DNA from: Cephalotus follicularis
Lineage: Eukaryota > Streptophyta > Magnoliopsida > Oxalidales > Cephalotaceae
Reading direction: 5' to 3'
Length of the DNA stretch: 64,000 nucleotides
Assembly: GCA_001972305.1 (NCBI GenBank)
Contig: BDDD01001602.1
Location: 62,001 to 126,000 of the forward strand
Below, piece after piece: positions 33,623 to 44,461 of the stretch. Position 1 is the first letter of the stretch. Each line of letters starts with the position of its first letter. Below the pieces are notes generated by a model. The model did no database searches, was not told the DNA's origin, and saw only the letters and a program-made list of their open reading frames with translations. Both the position numbers and the translations under genes were made by a program.

Positions 33623-34600
33623 TGTGACATTCGTGTCCTAGTACGGTCTGTGTCTATGGAGCCTATGTGGCAATCTATCTGTCTGTCTAGAGGTTAGGCT
33701 ATTTTTCTGGCTTTCATGACATATGCATCATGGAATTAATAAATTTTTATCGGTGTGATTTTATTCCGACTGTTTATCTGCATAACAAATTATTTTTCTT
33801 TACTATAAATTGAATGATGTTTTACTGAAATGACTGCTGATTTCAGAAAATAAGCCAAGTGGTATGTCCTAAACATCCAATTTATGTCCGTGTCCGTTAA
33901 ATTCTGGGGAAAACCCAGTTCATTTTGATTAAATATATACGAGAAATGCCAAAATTTCTCTCATTTTTTGCTATCTCTCTCTCTCCCCCCAGTTTCTCTC
34001 TCCTCTCTCCTGTTCTCTCTCTCTCTCTCTCTCTGCTCCCTCTGCCCCCTCTGTCACCGGTGTCACTGCCGATCTGACGCCAGCCAAGGTGCCGGTCAAA
34101 CCATCATCATCTCCCGAGCACGCCACGCCCCACCTCGGCGCCGGCAACTGCCCCTTGCGCGCCCGGTGAGATCTTCTCTCTCCGCCTCTGTTTTGCATCG
34201 ATCCACCGTCTCCGGTGACTGTCACGGTAAGGCAAGCTCAGATACGGCATCCTGGGGTCTCAACGGTTCGAACATGACAAGCCTCGACCCGTGATGAGGC
34301 TGGCAGCGCAGATCGGCGGCGAAGTCAGCCGCGGTCAAACGCGCTCTTTCCTGCCAGACGCAGTGGCGCCATGACCAACGTGCCCCAGATCCGTGACCTC
34401 TATCCTCCGGTGCACCAGATGCAACTTTCTCTGCGGCTGACAGGCGATCGCGCATGCCTAACAGGCGCCGGCAACCTCAGACAGCACATTTCAGACGCGT
34501 CCAGCTTTCCAGCTCCATTTTTTGCATAGGCGTGATTCGTTCCAGTTATGTTCTAAGATTCCGACTCTGAGCTTCGTTCCGTCTTATTTCGGTAAACTAT
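33623..34600 (+). mobile_element. LTR 5'-end fragment F1
   Basis: Starts TGTGACATTCGTG exactly where C1 LTR homology stops. A TATA-like AAATATATACG near 33932 is followed by a CT-rich leader (33960-34045, including a CT microsatellite) and a GC-rich stretch to about 34500. Open frames here come from the leader and lack domain similarity. It is cut at 34601 by the next LTR start. Confidence 0.6.
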
Positions 34601-34870
34601 TGTAACGCCCCAAATTCTATTATGTACTGTTCATGCATACCTTGTACTGTATCATACCGTATTGAATTGTATTGAACCGAATTGTGCCATATTGACTTAT
34701 ACTGGACCGTATTGTATTGTACCGGCATGAAATAAATATGTACCTATCGGTTATAGTATCGAACGTATGCATGTATAGCCGGGATTTTGGACTAAGTATT
34801 GGAGAGATAAGGAAATTACTATATAAGTCAATATCCTCCCCTTTTTCTCTTATTTTTTCCCCACCATCTC
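34601..34870 (+). mobile_element. LTR 5'-end fragment F2 (related to the G1 family)
   Basis: Starts TGTAACGCCCC and resembles the beginning of the G1 3' LTR, including ACTATATAAGTCAAT (TATA) and the TC-rich leader. It stops at 34870 at the start of F3. Confidence 0.65.
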
Positions 34871-35175
34871 TGTAATACCCTGCTCGTTCGTAAATCTATT
34901 TTACGGATTTTATATGTGTTTTCGGCTTTTAATTTTGTTTAATTTTAAAAGTCCGGTTGCGCTACGATTTGGGTTTATGTGAATTGTGCTGACTGATACT
35001 AGTCCGAAATTTTGGGTATGTTATGCTATGTTGGGTTTGGGTTTTATTTATTTTATAATAATTCAAAATTATTTATTAAAAACAATTTATTTACCTTTTA
35101 TTTTAAAATCCATTAATTCTTTTATTATTAATTCTTTAATTTCCTTTTTCCTATTTTAACATTTTCTCCCACTTT
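34871..35175 (+). mobile_element. LTR 5'-end fragment F3 (E2 family)
   Basis: Starts TGTAATACCCTGC and matches, in the opposite orientation, the first ~250 bp of the E2 5' LTR at 15711. It ends near 35175, where C2 copia coding sequence begins. Confidence 0.65.
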
Positions 35176-35177
35176 TA

Positions 35178-37808
35178 AATGAAGATAGTTGGATGTGGCA
35201 TAGAAGGCTTGGACATGTGAGCATGAGAACAATTGCAAAAATTTTGAAACATGACCTAGTTAAAGGTCTTCCAAAATTGAGTTTTCAAAAAGATAAATTG
35301 TGTGATGCTTGCCAACAAGGAAAGCAAATAAGAGCGAGTTTTAAACCTACCAACATTGTTGCAACTTCTAGGTCACTCGAACTACTTCATATGGACCTTT
35401 TTGGACCAATAACCATAAGAAGCTTAGGAGGTAAATTTTATGCCTAAGTTATTGTTGATGATTACACTAGGTACACATGGGTTTATTTTTTAGCACATAA
35501 AAGTGAAACTTTTACTTTCTTTGCCAATTTTTGTAAAATAGTTCAAAAAGAAAAAGGACTTTCAATTTTGAAAATTAGAAGTGACCATGGCAAAGAATTC
35601 GAAAATAATATTTTTGATGATTATTGCATTAAAAATGGTTTTAAACATGAGTTTTCAATCCCTAGGACTCCTCAACAAAATGGAGTTGTTGAAAGGAGAA
35701 ATAGAACATTAGAAGAAATGACAAGAACAATGCTTTGCGAAAATGATTTAGCAAAGTATTTTTGGGCCGAAGCCACAAACACCGCATGCTATATTTTGAA
35801 TAGAACATCAATAAGGCCTATTCTCAAAAAGACTCCATACGAGTTATGGAAGGAGAGAAAGCCTAACATTAGTTACTTTCGTGCCTTCGGATGTAAATGT
35901 TTCATACACAACAATGGAAAAGACCAACTTGGTAAGTTTGACTCCAAAGCGGACGAAGGTATATTTCTTGGCTACTCTCTCACTAGTAAAGCTTATAGAT
36001 GTTTCAATAAGCGTACTTTATTAGTAGAATAATCTATGCATGTTGTTTTTGATGAGTTGCATGATTCAAGTTCACATGTGGATGATAGTATAGATTTTCA
36101 TGAACCTTTGGTGGACCTAGATATAGAACCTAAGGATAGCTACCAAAAAGAACTTATGGATAAGACTTATAAGGTAGTTAGAGACCACCCACATGAGGCT
36201 ATCATTGGTGACATTCAACAAGGGATTAGAACTAGATCTAGAGCAAACACTTGTAACTATGTTGCATTCCTTTCTCACCTAGAACCCAAGAACTTTGTAG
36301 AAGCGGAAAAAGATGAAAATTGGATTTTAGTTATGCAAGAAGAGCTAAACCAATTTGATAGAAACAAAGTTTGGTTTTTAGTACCTAGACCAAAGGACCA
36401 TTCGGTTAAAGGAACTAAATGGGTTTTTAGAAACAAAATGGATGATCAAGGGACCATTATTAGAAACAAAGCTAGACTAGTTGCCCAAGGCTATTCACAA
36501 GAAGAAGGAATAGACTATGATGAGACATATGAACCGGTTGCTAGACTAGAATCCATTCGTTTGTTGCTTGCATTTGCTTATTTTAATAATTTCAAATTAT
36601 ATCAAATGGATGTGAAAAACGCCTTTTTAAATGGTTTTATCAAAGAAGAGGTGTATGTTGAACAACCTCAAGGTTTTGAGGACCCCCACTTTCCAAATCA
36701 TGTTTTCAAACTAAATAAAGCTTTATATGGACTCAAACAAGCCCCTCGTGCTTGGTATGATAGGTTAACAAAGTTTTTAATTGAAAATGATTTTAAACGT
36801 GGTAATGTTGATATTACTCTTTTTACAAAATCTAAACGTAATGATCTACTTATTGTTCAAATTTATGTTGATGATATTATCTTTGGATCTACTAATGACT
36901 TCTTATGCAAGGAATTTTCAAATACAATGAAATTTGAATTTGAAATGAGTTTAATGGGAGAGCTCAACTATTTTCTTGGACTACAAGTCACACAAAACAA
37001 AGATGGGATCTTCATCAACCAAACAAAATATATAAAGGATATTCTCAAGAAGTTTGGAATGGAGAAAGCCAAAACAAGCAAGACTCCTATGAGCACCTCT
37101 ACAAAGCTTGACAAAGATGAACAAGGTAAAAGTATTGATCAAAAGCTTTATAGAAGTATGATAGGATCTTTGTTGTACTTAACGGCAAGTAGACCCGATA
37201 TTTTGTTTAGTGTGTGCTTGTGTGCCCGTTTTCAATCCAATCCTAAAAAATCCCATTTATTTGCTGTGAAACGTATTTTCAAATATCTTGCATATACACC
37301 TACATTAGGCTTATGGTATTCCCGAGACTCTAGTTTTGATCTACATTCTTACTCGGATGCCAACTTTGGTGGTTATAAAGTTGACCGCAAGAGCACTAGT
37401 GGCTCATGCCAATACCTAGGGAGCATGCTTGTCTCTTGGTTTAGTAAGAAGCAAAATTCAGTAGCTTTTTCCACCACTGAAGCTGAATATATTGCAGTAG
37501 GTAGTTGTTGTGCTCAAATTCTTTGGCAAAAGCAACAATTGGTTGATTATGGTATATGTGTGAAGGATGTATCTATCAAATGTAATAATACTAGTAGCAT
37601 TTGTCTTGCTAAGAACCCAGTCCATCATTCTAGGACTAAGCATACTGACATTAGATACCATTTCTTAAGAGAACATGTAGAAAGTGGTGACATTGTTTTA
37701 GAGTATATTCCCACCGAAAAACAGGTGGCGGATATTTTTACCAAACCCTTAGATGAGAATTCTTTTTCTAAGTTTAGAAGAGAATTAGGTTTATGTGAGC
37801 TTGAATGA
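35178..37808 (+). pseudogene. pol: C2 pol: integrase, reverse transcriptase and RNase H, two nonsense codons
   Basis: In order: GAG-pre-integrase domain (WHRRLGHVSM then the zinc ligands CDACQQGK), integrase core (HMDLFGPI with the first Asp; IRSDHGKEF with the second; PQQNGVVERRNR with the Glu), copia-type RT in 36036-37808 (WVFRNKMDDQG, DVKNAFLNG, and YVDD at about residues 278-281), then RNase H (SYSDANFGG, STTEAEYIA, HTDIRYHFLRE). Two in-frame stops break it: TAA at 35445-35447 and TAA at 36030-36032. The C-terminus FTKPLDENSF...RELGLCELE is complete. It is one of the best preserved genes in the window. Confidence 0.92.
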
Positions 37809-37904
37809 TGTTTATTATGTGTGAATGATTGTTTTAATTGAATGCATATTTACTGTGATTTTTGGTTATTGTTCTGTTTTTGCTTGATTTTCTGTTCTGT
37901 TTTA

Positions 37905-38195
37905 CAAAAACGTCGACTTCTTTTCTGGAAATTCTATGCTTTACAAAAACACGTCGACTTCTTTTCTGCAAAACTTTATGCCTTATGAAAATCACGTCGA
38001 TCTCTTTTGGAAAACATCGACCTCTTTGTGTTTCCCTGAAACCCGTCGACTTCTTCTTAAACTCGTCGATGCTTTTTCAAAACGCAGCGTTTTCTGAATT
38101 GATTTCTTCCGTTCATTTAAAGAACGCGTCGACTTCTTTTGAATCACGTCGACGTCTTTATCTCAGAAATCGACTTCTTCATAAAAACGTCGATC
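37905..38195. repeat. CGTCGACTTCTTTT array between pol and ORF2 of C2
   Basis: About eleven copies of CGTCGACTTCTTTT or variants (CGTCGATCTC, CATCGACCTC), spaced roughly 20-40 bp. This copia array shares the TCGAC core with the gypsy LTR arrays but lies in the internal region and has an asymmetric pyrimidine flank. Confidence 0.8.
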
Positions 38196-38400
38196 TCATG
38201 CTCATTATTCATTTTTACCCTATTTTGATTTTTCAAAAATTTTCACTCTCTTTATTTTTTCTTTCAAAAATCATTCTATTTTGTCGAAAACCATCGTCTT
38301 ATTCGTTCTCCAACATCAAAAACAGTTTTCGTCATGTCCAATCCGTCTGTTTTTATCACTCTTTGTTTTTGTCTCTTGTACTCACCAACTGCTTGATAAT

Positions 38401-39714
38401 ATGCCTAGGACAAAACAACCTGCCAAAAAGAAGGCTGCTTCTACCTCTCAGCCTAAGAAATCTACTAAAAAGCAGAGACTTGAACTTAGAGAGTCTTCCC
38501 CCGACCCTTCTCTATCGGATTCAGAATCCGAAGAGCAAGTTCCTCTTAGGAATGTTGTGTTTGTTGACAAAAGAGTTATGGGAGGCAGAAATATCGACTT
38601 GGATTTCTGTTCTTCCGAGTTTTCTTTTGTTTCCTGGTTAGATGATCTCCATCTTCTCCCTCTTGTACAAATTCAGGACCCTTTTTACATAAAATTGGTC
38701 AAAGAATTTTACATGCACCTTCGGATTGTTTCAAGCCCAAATGAGGAATTTGCACTCTCCTCATCTGTTAAAGGGCAAAGAATTTATCTAGATGCTAGGA
38801 TTCTAGCCTCTATTTTACACATTCCACATATCGGTTTATATGTTTTTGAACACAAAAAATGGCCAGAGGTTGAGGGTTTTCACCCTAACCAAATTTTGTC
38901 TCTTTTGTACCCAAATGATCCAAATGTTCATCCCAATATGGCACTGACCACCAATAGATTATCAGTTGACCATAGGCTACTCCACCATCTTATTGTACAT
39001 CAAATTCTACCCACCGGTGGAGGGTATGCAAAGTTGTCTCGGATGCAAGTTTTTCTCATGTGGTGCATCCTTTCCAAAATTGAATTTTGTTTTCCTCTCC
39101 TCATGCTCAAGACTATGGTGAGAGCTTTCTCTCAAAATAAATATGTTCTACCTTTCGGCTCTATCCTTACCAAAGTCTTTCTCCATCACCAAATTCGGCT
39201 AGAAGGAGAAATTGCAACAAAATTGAAGAAAGAGGACACTTACAACAAGAGCACACTAAATAGAATGGGGTGGAAAAAGCAAGAAGGGATTTGGACCTAT
39301 TGCCCCAAAGTTGACCAAGTGCAAAGGATTGCAAGGGAAGAGCAAGAAAAGAATCCTCCTTGGGAAGCACACGAAGAATCTGCACCTGCTCAGCCTCAAG
39401 CTCAAGGAACCTCTTCCTCTACTGATTTTGACAGAATAATGGAGTTTATGCGCTCAAGTTTTGACTCTATGCAAGCTTCGCTTGAAGAGAAATTTGCGCA
39501 AGTCAACACGCAGCTCACTAGCTTGGAAAAAGATCATGTGACAATTCGCTCCGATTTCGATAACATCGATGACACTATCTACTGCGACCTAAAAGTCGTA
39601 AGGAGGTTTCTCAAGAGAATGGAACAAAAACTTGCCGATTCCAAGACTATTGATGGTTGCAAAGAGACTTCGGTCGATAAATCCGACTCCGATGCCCCTT
39701 CTGCTGCCTCTTGA
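38401..39714 (+). CDS. ORF2 downstream of copia pol, putative plant transposon protein
   Basis: Open frame of 437 codons from the ATG at 38401. An in-frame ATG at 38281 would add 40 residues with a hydrophobic run (LFLSLFVFV). I prefer 38401 because the basic N-terminus (PRTKQPAKKKAASTS, KKSTKKQR), nuclear-signal-like, starts there. It is followed by a Ser/Asp/Glu stretch, a globular domain of about 240 residues, a Pro/Gln linker and a C-terminal coiled coil (MEFMRSSFDSMQASLEEKFA). It occupies the env-like position of SIRE elements, but I see no clear transmembrane segment or furin site. The globular part resembles the family annotated as 'putative plant transposon protein' (from memory, unverified). 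Function unknown. No stops, unlike its pol. Confidence 0.75.
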   Translation: MPRTKQPAKKKAASTSQPKKSTKKQRLELRESSPDPSLSDSESEEQVPLRNVVFVDKRVMGGRNIDLDFCSSEFSFVSWLDDLHLLPLVQIQDPFYIKLVKEFYMHLRIVSSPNEEFALSSSVKGQRIYLDARILASILHIPHIGLYVFEHKKWPEVEGFHPNQILSLLYPNDPNVHPNMALTTNRLSVDHRLLHHLIVHQILPTGGGYAKLSRMQVFLMWCILSKIEFCFPLLMLKTMVRAFSQNKYVLPFGSILTKVFLHHQIRLEGEIATKLKKEDTYNKSTLNRMGWKKQEGIWTYCPKVDQVQRIAREEQEKNPPWEAHEESAPAQPQAQGTSSSTDFDRIMEFMRSSFDSMQASLEEKFAQVNTQLTSLEKDHVTIRSDFDNIDDTIYCDLKVVRRFLKRMEQKLADSKTIDGCKETSVDKSDSDAPSAAS

Positions 39715-40083
39715 TTGCTTGTTGCTGCTGATTTCATCTTGTTGCTGTTTTTGTTGTTTGTTTTTGTTGTGTTGTAATGAAACTAAGTGTCTACTTATCC
39801 TTTGTAAGAACAAAGTTTATTAATGAAATTATTGTATTGTATTTATGAATTGTGTTTATGAGATGATGTTTATACAGTTTTATGATATATGTTCATGAAT
39901 TGTGTTTCATGAATGTGTTTTTGCTTAATGATTGTGTTTCTCAATTATTGCCGATAAATTATGCTCATTGCCGATATTTTGATATTTTGTGCATAATGCC
40001 TATGATCTTATTCTTTTTACCCTTGCTTTTATTAAGGGGGAGCTAATGATTTCTGCCTTTTATAGAACTTTTTGATGCTATAC
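39715..40083 (+). mobile_element. C2 3' untranslated region
   Basis: T-rich, no coding frame of note. It contains two GGGGGAG tracts (the first near 40034), as in other SIRE-like elements. Confidence 0.6.
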
Positions 40084-40099
40084 AAAAAAGGGGGAGAAA
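40084..40099 (+). other. C2 polypurine tract (candidate)
   Basis: AAAAAAGGGGGAGAAA. The LTR start after it is not sharply recognisable, so a deletion near the PPT/LTR border is possible. Confidence 0.5.
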
Positions 40100-40994
40100 T
40101 GGCTCAAAATGATAAGCTCAACTCAAAATGATAAGCTCAAAATGTCAAGTTTCGGAGAAATGGCTCAAGAGAAAAGGCTCAATGCTAGAACTTTTAATTG
40201 ATATGGGAGATAGAACTCTCAACAGCAAATTTATGCTTATTGATATTGCACAAGAACTTTCTTATAAGATATCTATATTGGTATTTGCTTATATGCTTTA
40301 AATTGGTATTACTTTAATTTATGCCTTTTGAGCAAATTTTTGTCATCATCCTTTATGTCAGCAGAAGACAAATTCAAAGATTGCAACTACACATTATTAA
40401 ATCAAAAGCTTCCATGATTTATGCAACGGCTACAAATCTTTTATGCCTATAAAAGGAAGATTGAAGCCTCAGAAGAACACAAGAGAACAACACTGAACTA
40501 CATCAATTCAACAAGAATCACACAATCAAGAGAAATTTCATATTCAAGCATTCTAGTGTGCAAAAAGCTCAAAGTGCTCACTAGTGTTCTAACAAGCTTC
40601 TAATCTTTATCCTTTGAGATTTTCTGAGTGTTTCATTTTGAGAGCTGTATTATTCATATCAACCTATTTGAGAGGTTATCTTGTAAACACTTTCACATTT
40701 TACTTGTAAAAGAGGAGAATCCTCTAAGGTCTTGAGGTCAAGGTCTTGTGATTGAGGTCAATCACGAAGTTGTAAGGTGTAATGAATTGCTGCCTTAATC
40801 AATTCGAGATAGTGGAAACTCAAGGAGCTCCCTTGGGAAAAGTGGACGTAGGCAAGAGTTAGCCGAACCACTCTAAATTCGGAGAAGTTTTTCTTTCCCT
40901 TCACTCTTTAAATTGAAAGTTTTTAAATTTTCGATATTTACTTCAATATTCAATTCACCCCCCTCTTGTATATTGCAAGAGTGTTTTATTTTAA
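40100..40994 (+). mobile_element. C2 3' LTR
   Basis: It has a consensus TATA box CCTATAAAAGG (40446-40456) followed by a transcript-leader-like stretch, then a block (about 40800-40900) resembling the C1 LTR around GCCGAACCACT, and a terminus after AATTCACCCCCCTCTTG. The 5' limit is uncertain by some hundreds of bases. At about 40995 it adjoins gypsy G3. Confidence 0.6.
40446..40456 (+). promoter_or_regulatory. TATA box of the C2 LTR
   Basis: CCTATAAAAGG is a near-perfect plant TATA context (C TATAAA A), placed mid-LTR, where copia LTR promoters usually lie. Confidence 0.7.
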
Positions 40995-40997
40995 AGA

Positions 40998-42499
40998 TGT
41001 TAGAAGACTTCCAAGAGTGGTCTCCATTCAATCAGTCATCGGGGATCTTCGTGGCCGACATGCGGGTCTAGCCAGTGTTACTGGATCACATTAGGGATGC
41101 ACAACCGCACGATTCAGAGTTGCAACGAATTCGGGAGAACCTGGACTTGGAATCCAAATTTAGAGTACATGCTGATGGTCTTCTGAGATATCGGGGACGT
41201 GCGTGTCTCCCAGATGAACCAGGGTTGAAGAATGAGTTGCTTCACGGGGCTCATAAATCTGCGTACAGTATTCATCCCGGTAGCACTAAAATGTATCAAG
41301 ATATGAAGAAGACTTACTGGTGGCCTGGCATGAAGTGCGAGATTGCAGAATATGTCGCGAAGTGTTTGACTTGCCAGAGGGTCAAGGCCGAACACCAGAG
41401 ACCGGCAGGACTGTTGCAGTCATTACCAGTGGCAGAGTGGAAATGGGAACACATCACGATGGACTTTGTTTCTAGATTTCCACTGACGAGGCATCGTCAT
41501 AATACAGTGTGGGTTATTGTTGATAGACTCACCAAATCAGCACACTTTTTGGCTACACATGTCACTGATTCAGCGATTAAGTTGGCTGGATTATATGTGA
41601 AGGAGATTATGAGACTACACGGTGTTCCGGTGAGCATCGTTTGTGATAGGGATTCGATCTTCACTTCCAACTTCTAGAAGAGATTTCAGATAGCATTCGG
41701 AACGAGATTGAGTCTCAGTACTGCTTTCCACCCTCAGACAGACGGACAGTCAGAGCGTACCATCCAAACCTTGGAGGATATGCTTCGGGCTTGTGTGATT
41801 GATTTTGGTGGAACCTGGGAAGACCATATCCCTCTGATAGAGTTTTCTTATAACAACAGCTATCACGCGAGTATTGGTATGGCTCCATACGAGGCATTGT
41901 ATGGGAGGAAGTGTAGGTCACCCATCTGTTGGGACGAGGTTGGTGAACGACCATTGCTTGGGTCGGATTTGGTGGAGGAGACTTCGGAGAAAGTCAAGTT
42001 CATCAAAGAGAAATTGCTAGCAGCACAAAGTCGACAGAAGAGCTATGTCGACAGTGTGAAGAGAAGGCCTTTGACCTTCGGTGTTGGAGATTACGTGTTT
42101 TTGAAGGTATCGTCGTGGAAAGGGGTGCAAAGATTTGGAAAGAAGGGCAAGTTAGCGCCATGCTATATTGGTCCTTTTGAGATTCTAGAGAGGGTTGGGG
42201 AGGTAGCTTATCAGCTAGCCTTGCCTCCTACTTTGTCGAGCGTACATGATGTCTTCCATGTATCGATGCTACGAGGTTATATCCAAGATCCATCACATGT
42301 CCTGGATTATGACTCGGTTACGGTGAAGGATGACCTTTCCTGCGAGGAGTCACCTGTGAGAATCTTGGATTGGAAGACACAAGTATTAAGGAACCGGTCC
42401 ATTCCGATGGTTAAGGCTCAATGGCAATTTCATCGGCCGGATGAAGTGACTTGGGAACGTGAGGATGATATCCGAGAACGTTACCCGCATTTGTTTTAG
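40998..42499 (+). pseudogene. pol: G3 integrase and chromodomain, two nonsense codons
   Basis: The fragment starts in the RNase H-integrase linker. Stop TAG at 41067-41069 precedes the frame 41075-41677, which holds the HHCC zinc region (AHKSAYSIHPGSTKMYQD ... CLTCQ, all ligands present) and the D-D core ([24 protein letters not shown]). A TAG at 41675-41677 replaces an expected Trp codon (NFWK). The same frame then runs 41678-42499 with the catalytic Glu (SERTIQ), the GPFEILERVGEVAYQLALP block and the chromodomain-like tail VKAQWQFHRPDEVTWERED. Close to the R element integrase. Confidence 0.9.
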
Positions 42500-42530
42500 T
42501 ATTGTGATAATTTTGAGGACGAAATTTCTT

Positions 42531-42540
42531 GAAGGAGGGG
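42531..42540 (+). other. G3 polypurine tract
   Basis: GAAGGAGGGG lies four bases before the LTR start TGTAACGCCCGG at 42545. Confidence 0.8.
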
Positions 42541-42717
42541 TTGATGTAACGCCCGGTATTTTTTCGTTTTGTAATATTTCATCCTCAGATGTAATCTTAT
42601 GTTGAATTAATGAAAATGTTAGAGACTTAGACCTCAACAATGTTACCAAACCCTAATTATTGTTTTGGGGAAAGAAATGTGTGTGTTAAACTAGAAAACG
42701 GCGCAGTTTTGAGGTAA

Positions 42718-42885
42718 ACCCGTCGATGTCTTTGTAAAGACGTCGACGCTTATGGGAACCGAGGTACACGTGAATGCATGGACATGCACGTTGATGTAGG
42801 GTGAAGACATCGGCACCTTCTGGTGAAAGAGGAAAAGACATCGACGTCTAAGGAAAGACGTCGACGCCTTTGTAAAGAACATCTG
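42718..42885. repeat. GACGTCGACGTC array, promoter-upstream block of G3 LTR
   Basis: About six copies of AAAGACGTCGACG-type words lie between the LTR start and the presumed promoter. Confidence 0.8.
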
Positions 42886-43611
42886 TCACGATTAACACTG
42901 ACAGAATAACATGCAATGGGCAATTTTTGAGGCATCATCCAGACGCCATGACATGCACAATGCGACGTGTTGGTCATGCTGGTGTATTTCCAGGCATGAT
43001 CTAAACGTGTCCTTGACATGGTGCATGCAAGAGGATATTCCATTTTACATCTGCAAACTGCAGAAGGGAAGGAAAATGAGCCAAAACCTGAGACTGAAAA
43101 GGGTGAGCACGTGAGGGTGTGGTTATCTGTGAAGCAAAGAGAGAAGGGGAGGGTTTCTACCTTAATAAAACACCTCTTCCTTCCTCCCTCTCTCTCAACT
43201 AAAAACAGTGAGAAAGGGGAACAGTGAGTGGGAGAAAGAGAGAGCCACCATTGTTGAGCTTGCTTGGAGCTAGAGATTGGAACTCGTGGGTTGCAGTTGC
43301 TGAGAGGATCTTGGAGCTACTGTGACCAGAACATGGGAACTCAAAGAGGTGGACTTACTAGGTTTCTAACTTGGAACCAGAGGTAGGCGAAAGTGATAAT
43401 TTTATACATGCATTTTGGTTTTAAGTTAGTGAATAACTTGATGAATTGCATGTTATTGGTTGAAATGTGATTCTGGACTTGTTGTGATGACTACTGTAAT
43501 GTACGGAGTGAACATGCATGTGCAAATTACATGAGTATGTGAACTGGTTTATGTATGGATGATTTTGATGATGGCCTGCTGTGTTAAAACTATGGAGAAA
43601 ACGTTTTGGGT

Positions 43612-44045
43612 TGGATAAACGTCGACGTCTACCTGAAGACGTCGATGTCTTCGTGTATGTATGAAAAAGACATCGATGTTTGAGTAAAAGCATCGACACC
43701 TTTTCTGGGTAATCATAGAACTGTATTGTTTACGGCAGATGGTGAATTAGCCACTTGGGATTACATGTTTGATTACGAATTGACGTTCTGGTTACATATC
43801 ATGATAACCAGTAGCTTTTCTTGCACCTTGAAAGGATGAGTTTTGCTTATATGGGGATTTAGGGACTGGATTCTTCCCTCCAGAATCCAGACTCGCGAAC
43901 TGATACCTCCTGGTATCATAAAGACATCGATGTCTTTGGAAATGCATCGACGTCTTTGGTCCAAAAACGCCTGGGAATAACTGTACATGGGATCGACGCC
44001 TTAGGGTAAAGACGTCGACGCCTTAGGGATAAACATCGACGCCTA
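43612..44045. repeat. GACGTCGACGTC array, leader block of G3 LTR
   Basis: About ten copies of the same word as in the upstream block (AAGACGTCGAYGTCTT and variants), grouped at 43615-43700 and 43920-44045. Confidence 0.8.
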
Positions 44046-44461
44046 TCCCCCTATTTGAAGGAATTTCGCTCGAATGGGACCCGCTAGATCCGAAATTATC
44101 CTAGGAATGATCCTAGATGCATTCTGAGCATATGTTTGCATTATTACTGTGAATTACATTATGGTTAATTTCTAAAAAGTATTAACCATCTTGGAAAACT
44201 TGCATGATTACGAAAATCATTATTGTACGAAAATGTATATTTGTCAACATATGATTTTATATATTTTCGAAATGATTGGGGAAGTATTTCCAAAGACGGA
44301 GAAATGTTTTAAAGGATTGGTTACACAATCAAATGTATTGTTTTAAGTTTTCTAACTTATCACAACTTGTGAACGGAGTAATATATTTTAAACAAATATA
44401 TTTGATCAAGTAATTATATTTTATTGCTTGACTTGTACTGTGCAATGCTTGTGCCTGTTGA

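Larger units (their letters stand above)
35176..40994 (+). mobile_element. C2: SIRE-like Ty1/copia element, 5'-truncated, with an extra ORF
   Basis: The element begins abruptly inside pol (just before the GAG-pre-integrase domain) and runs through integrase, RT and RNase H (to 37808), a GTCGAC array (37905-38195), ORF2 (38401-39714), a purine tract (40084-40099) and a 3' LTR ending near 40994 after CACCCCCCTCTTG. An extra ORF after pol is a known feature of SIRE/Maximus elements. The 5' LTR, gag and protease are missing. Confidence 0.82.

Noticed and set aside
33968-34455. Ser/Arg-rich open frames on both strands
   Set aside because: They fall in the CT-rich leader and GC-rich stretch of LTR fragment F1. 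Composition alone explains the lack of stops.
38281-38400. Signal peptide of an envelope protein at the extended ORF2 start
   Set aside because: The hydrophobic run exists, but the ATG at 38401 starts a typical basic N-terminus. I see no matching transmembrane anchor, so an envelope call is not supported.
37862-38641. Open frame of 259 codons overlapping the C2 array and ORF2
   Set aside because: It reads the TCGAC array and the ORF2 start in another frame; Leu/Phe/Ser-rich composition comes from the T-rich repeats.
43612-44045. Resemblance of GTCGAC arrays to a CRISPR array
   Set aside because: Repeats are 10-18 bp, degenerate, irregularly spaced and occur in plant LTRs. No cas genes and no prokaryotic context.
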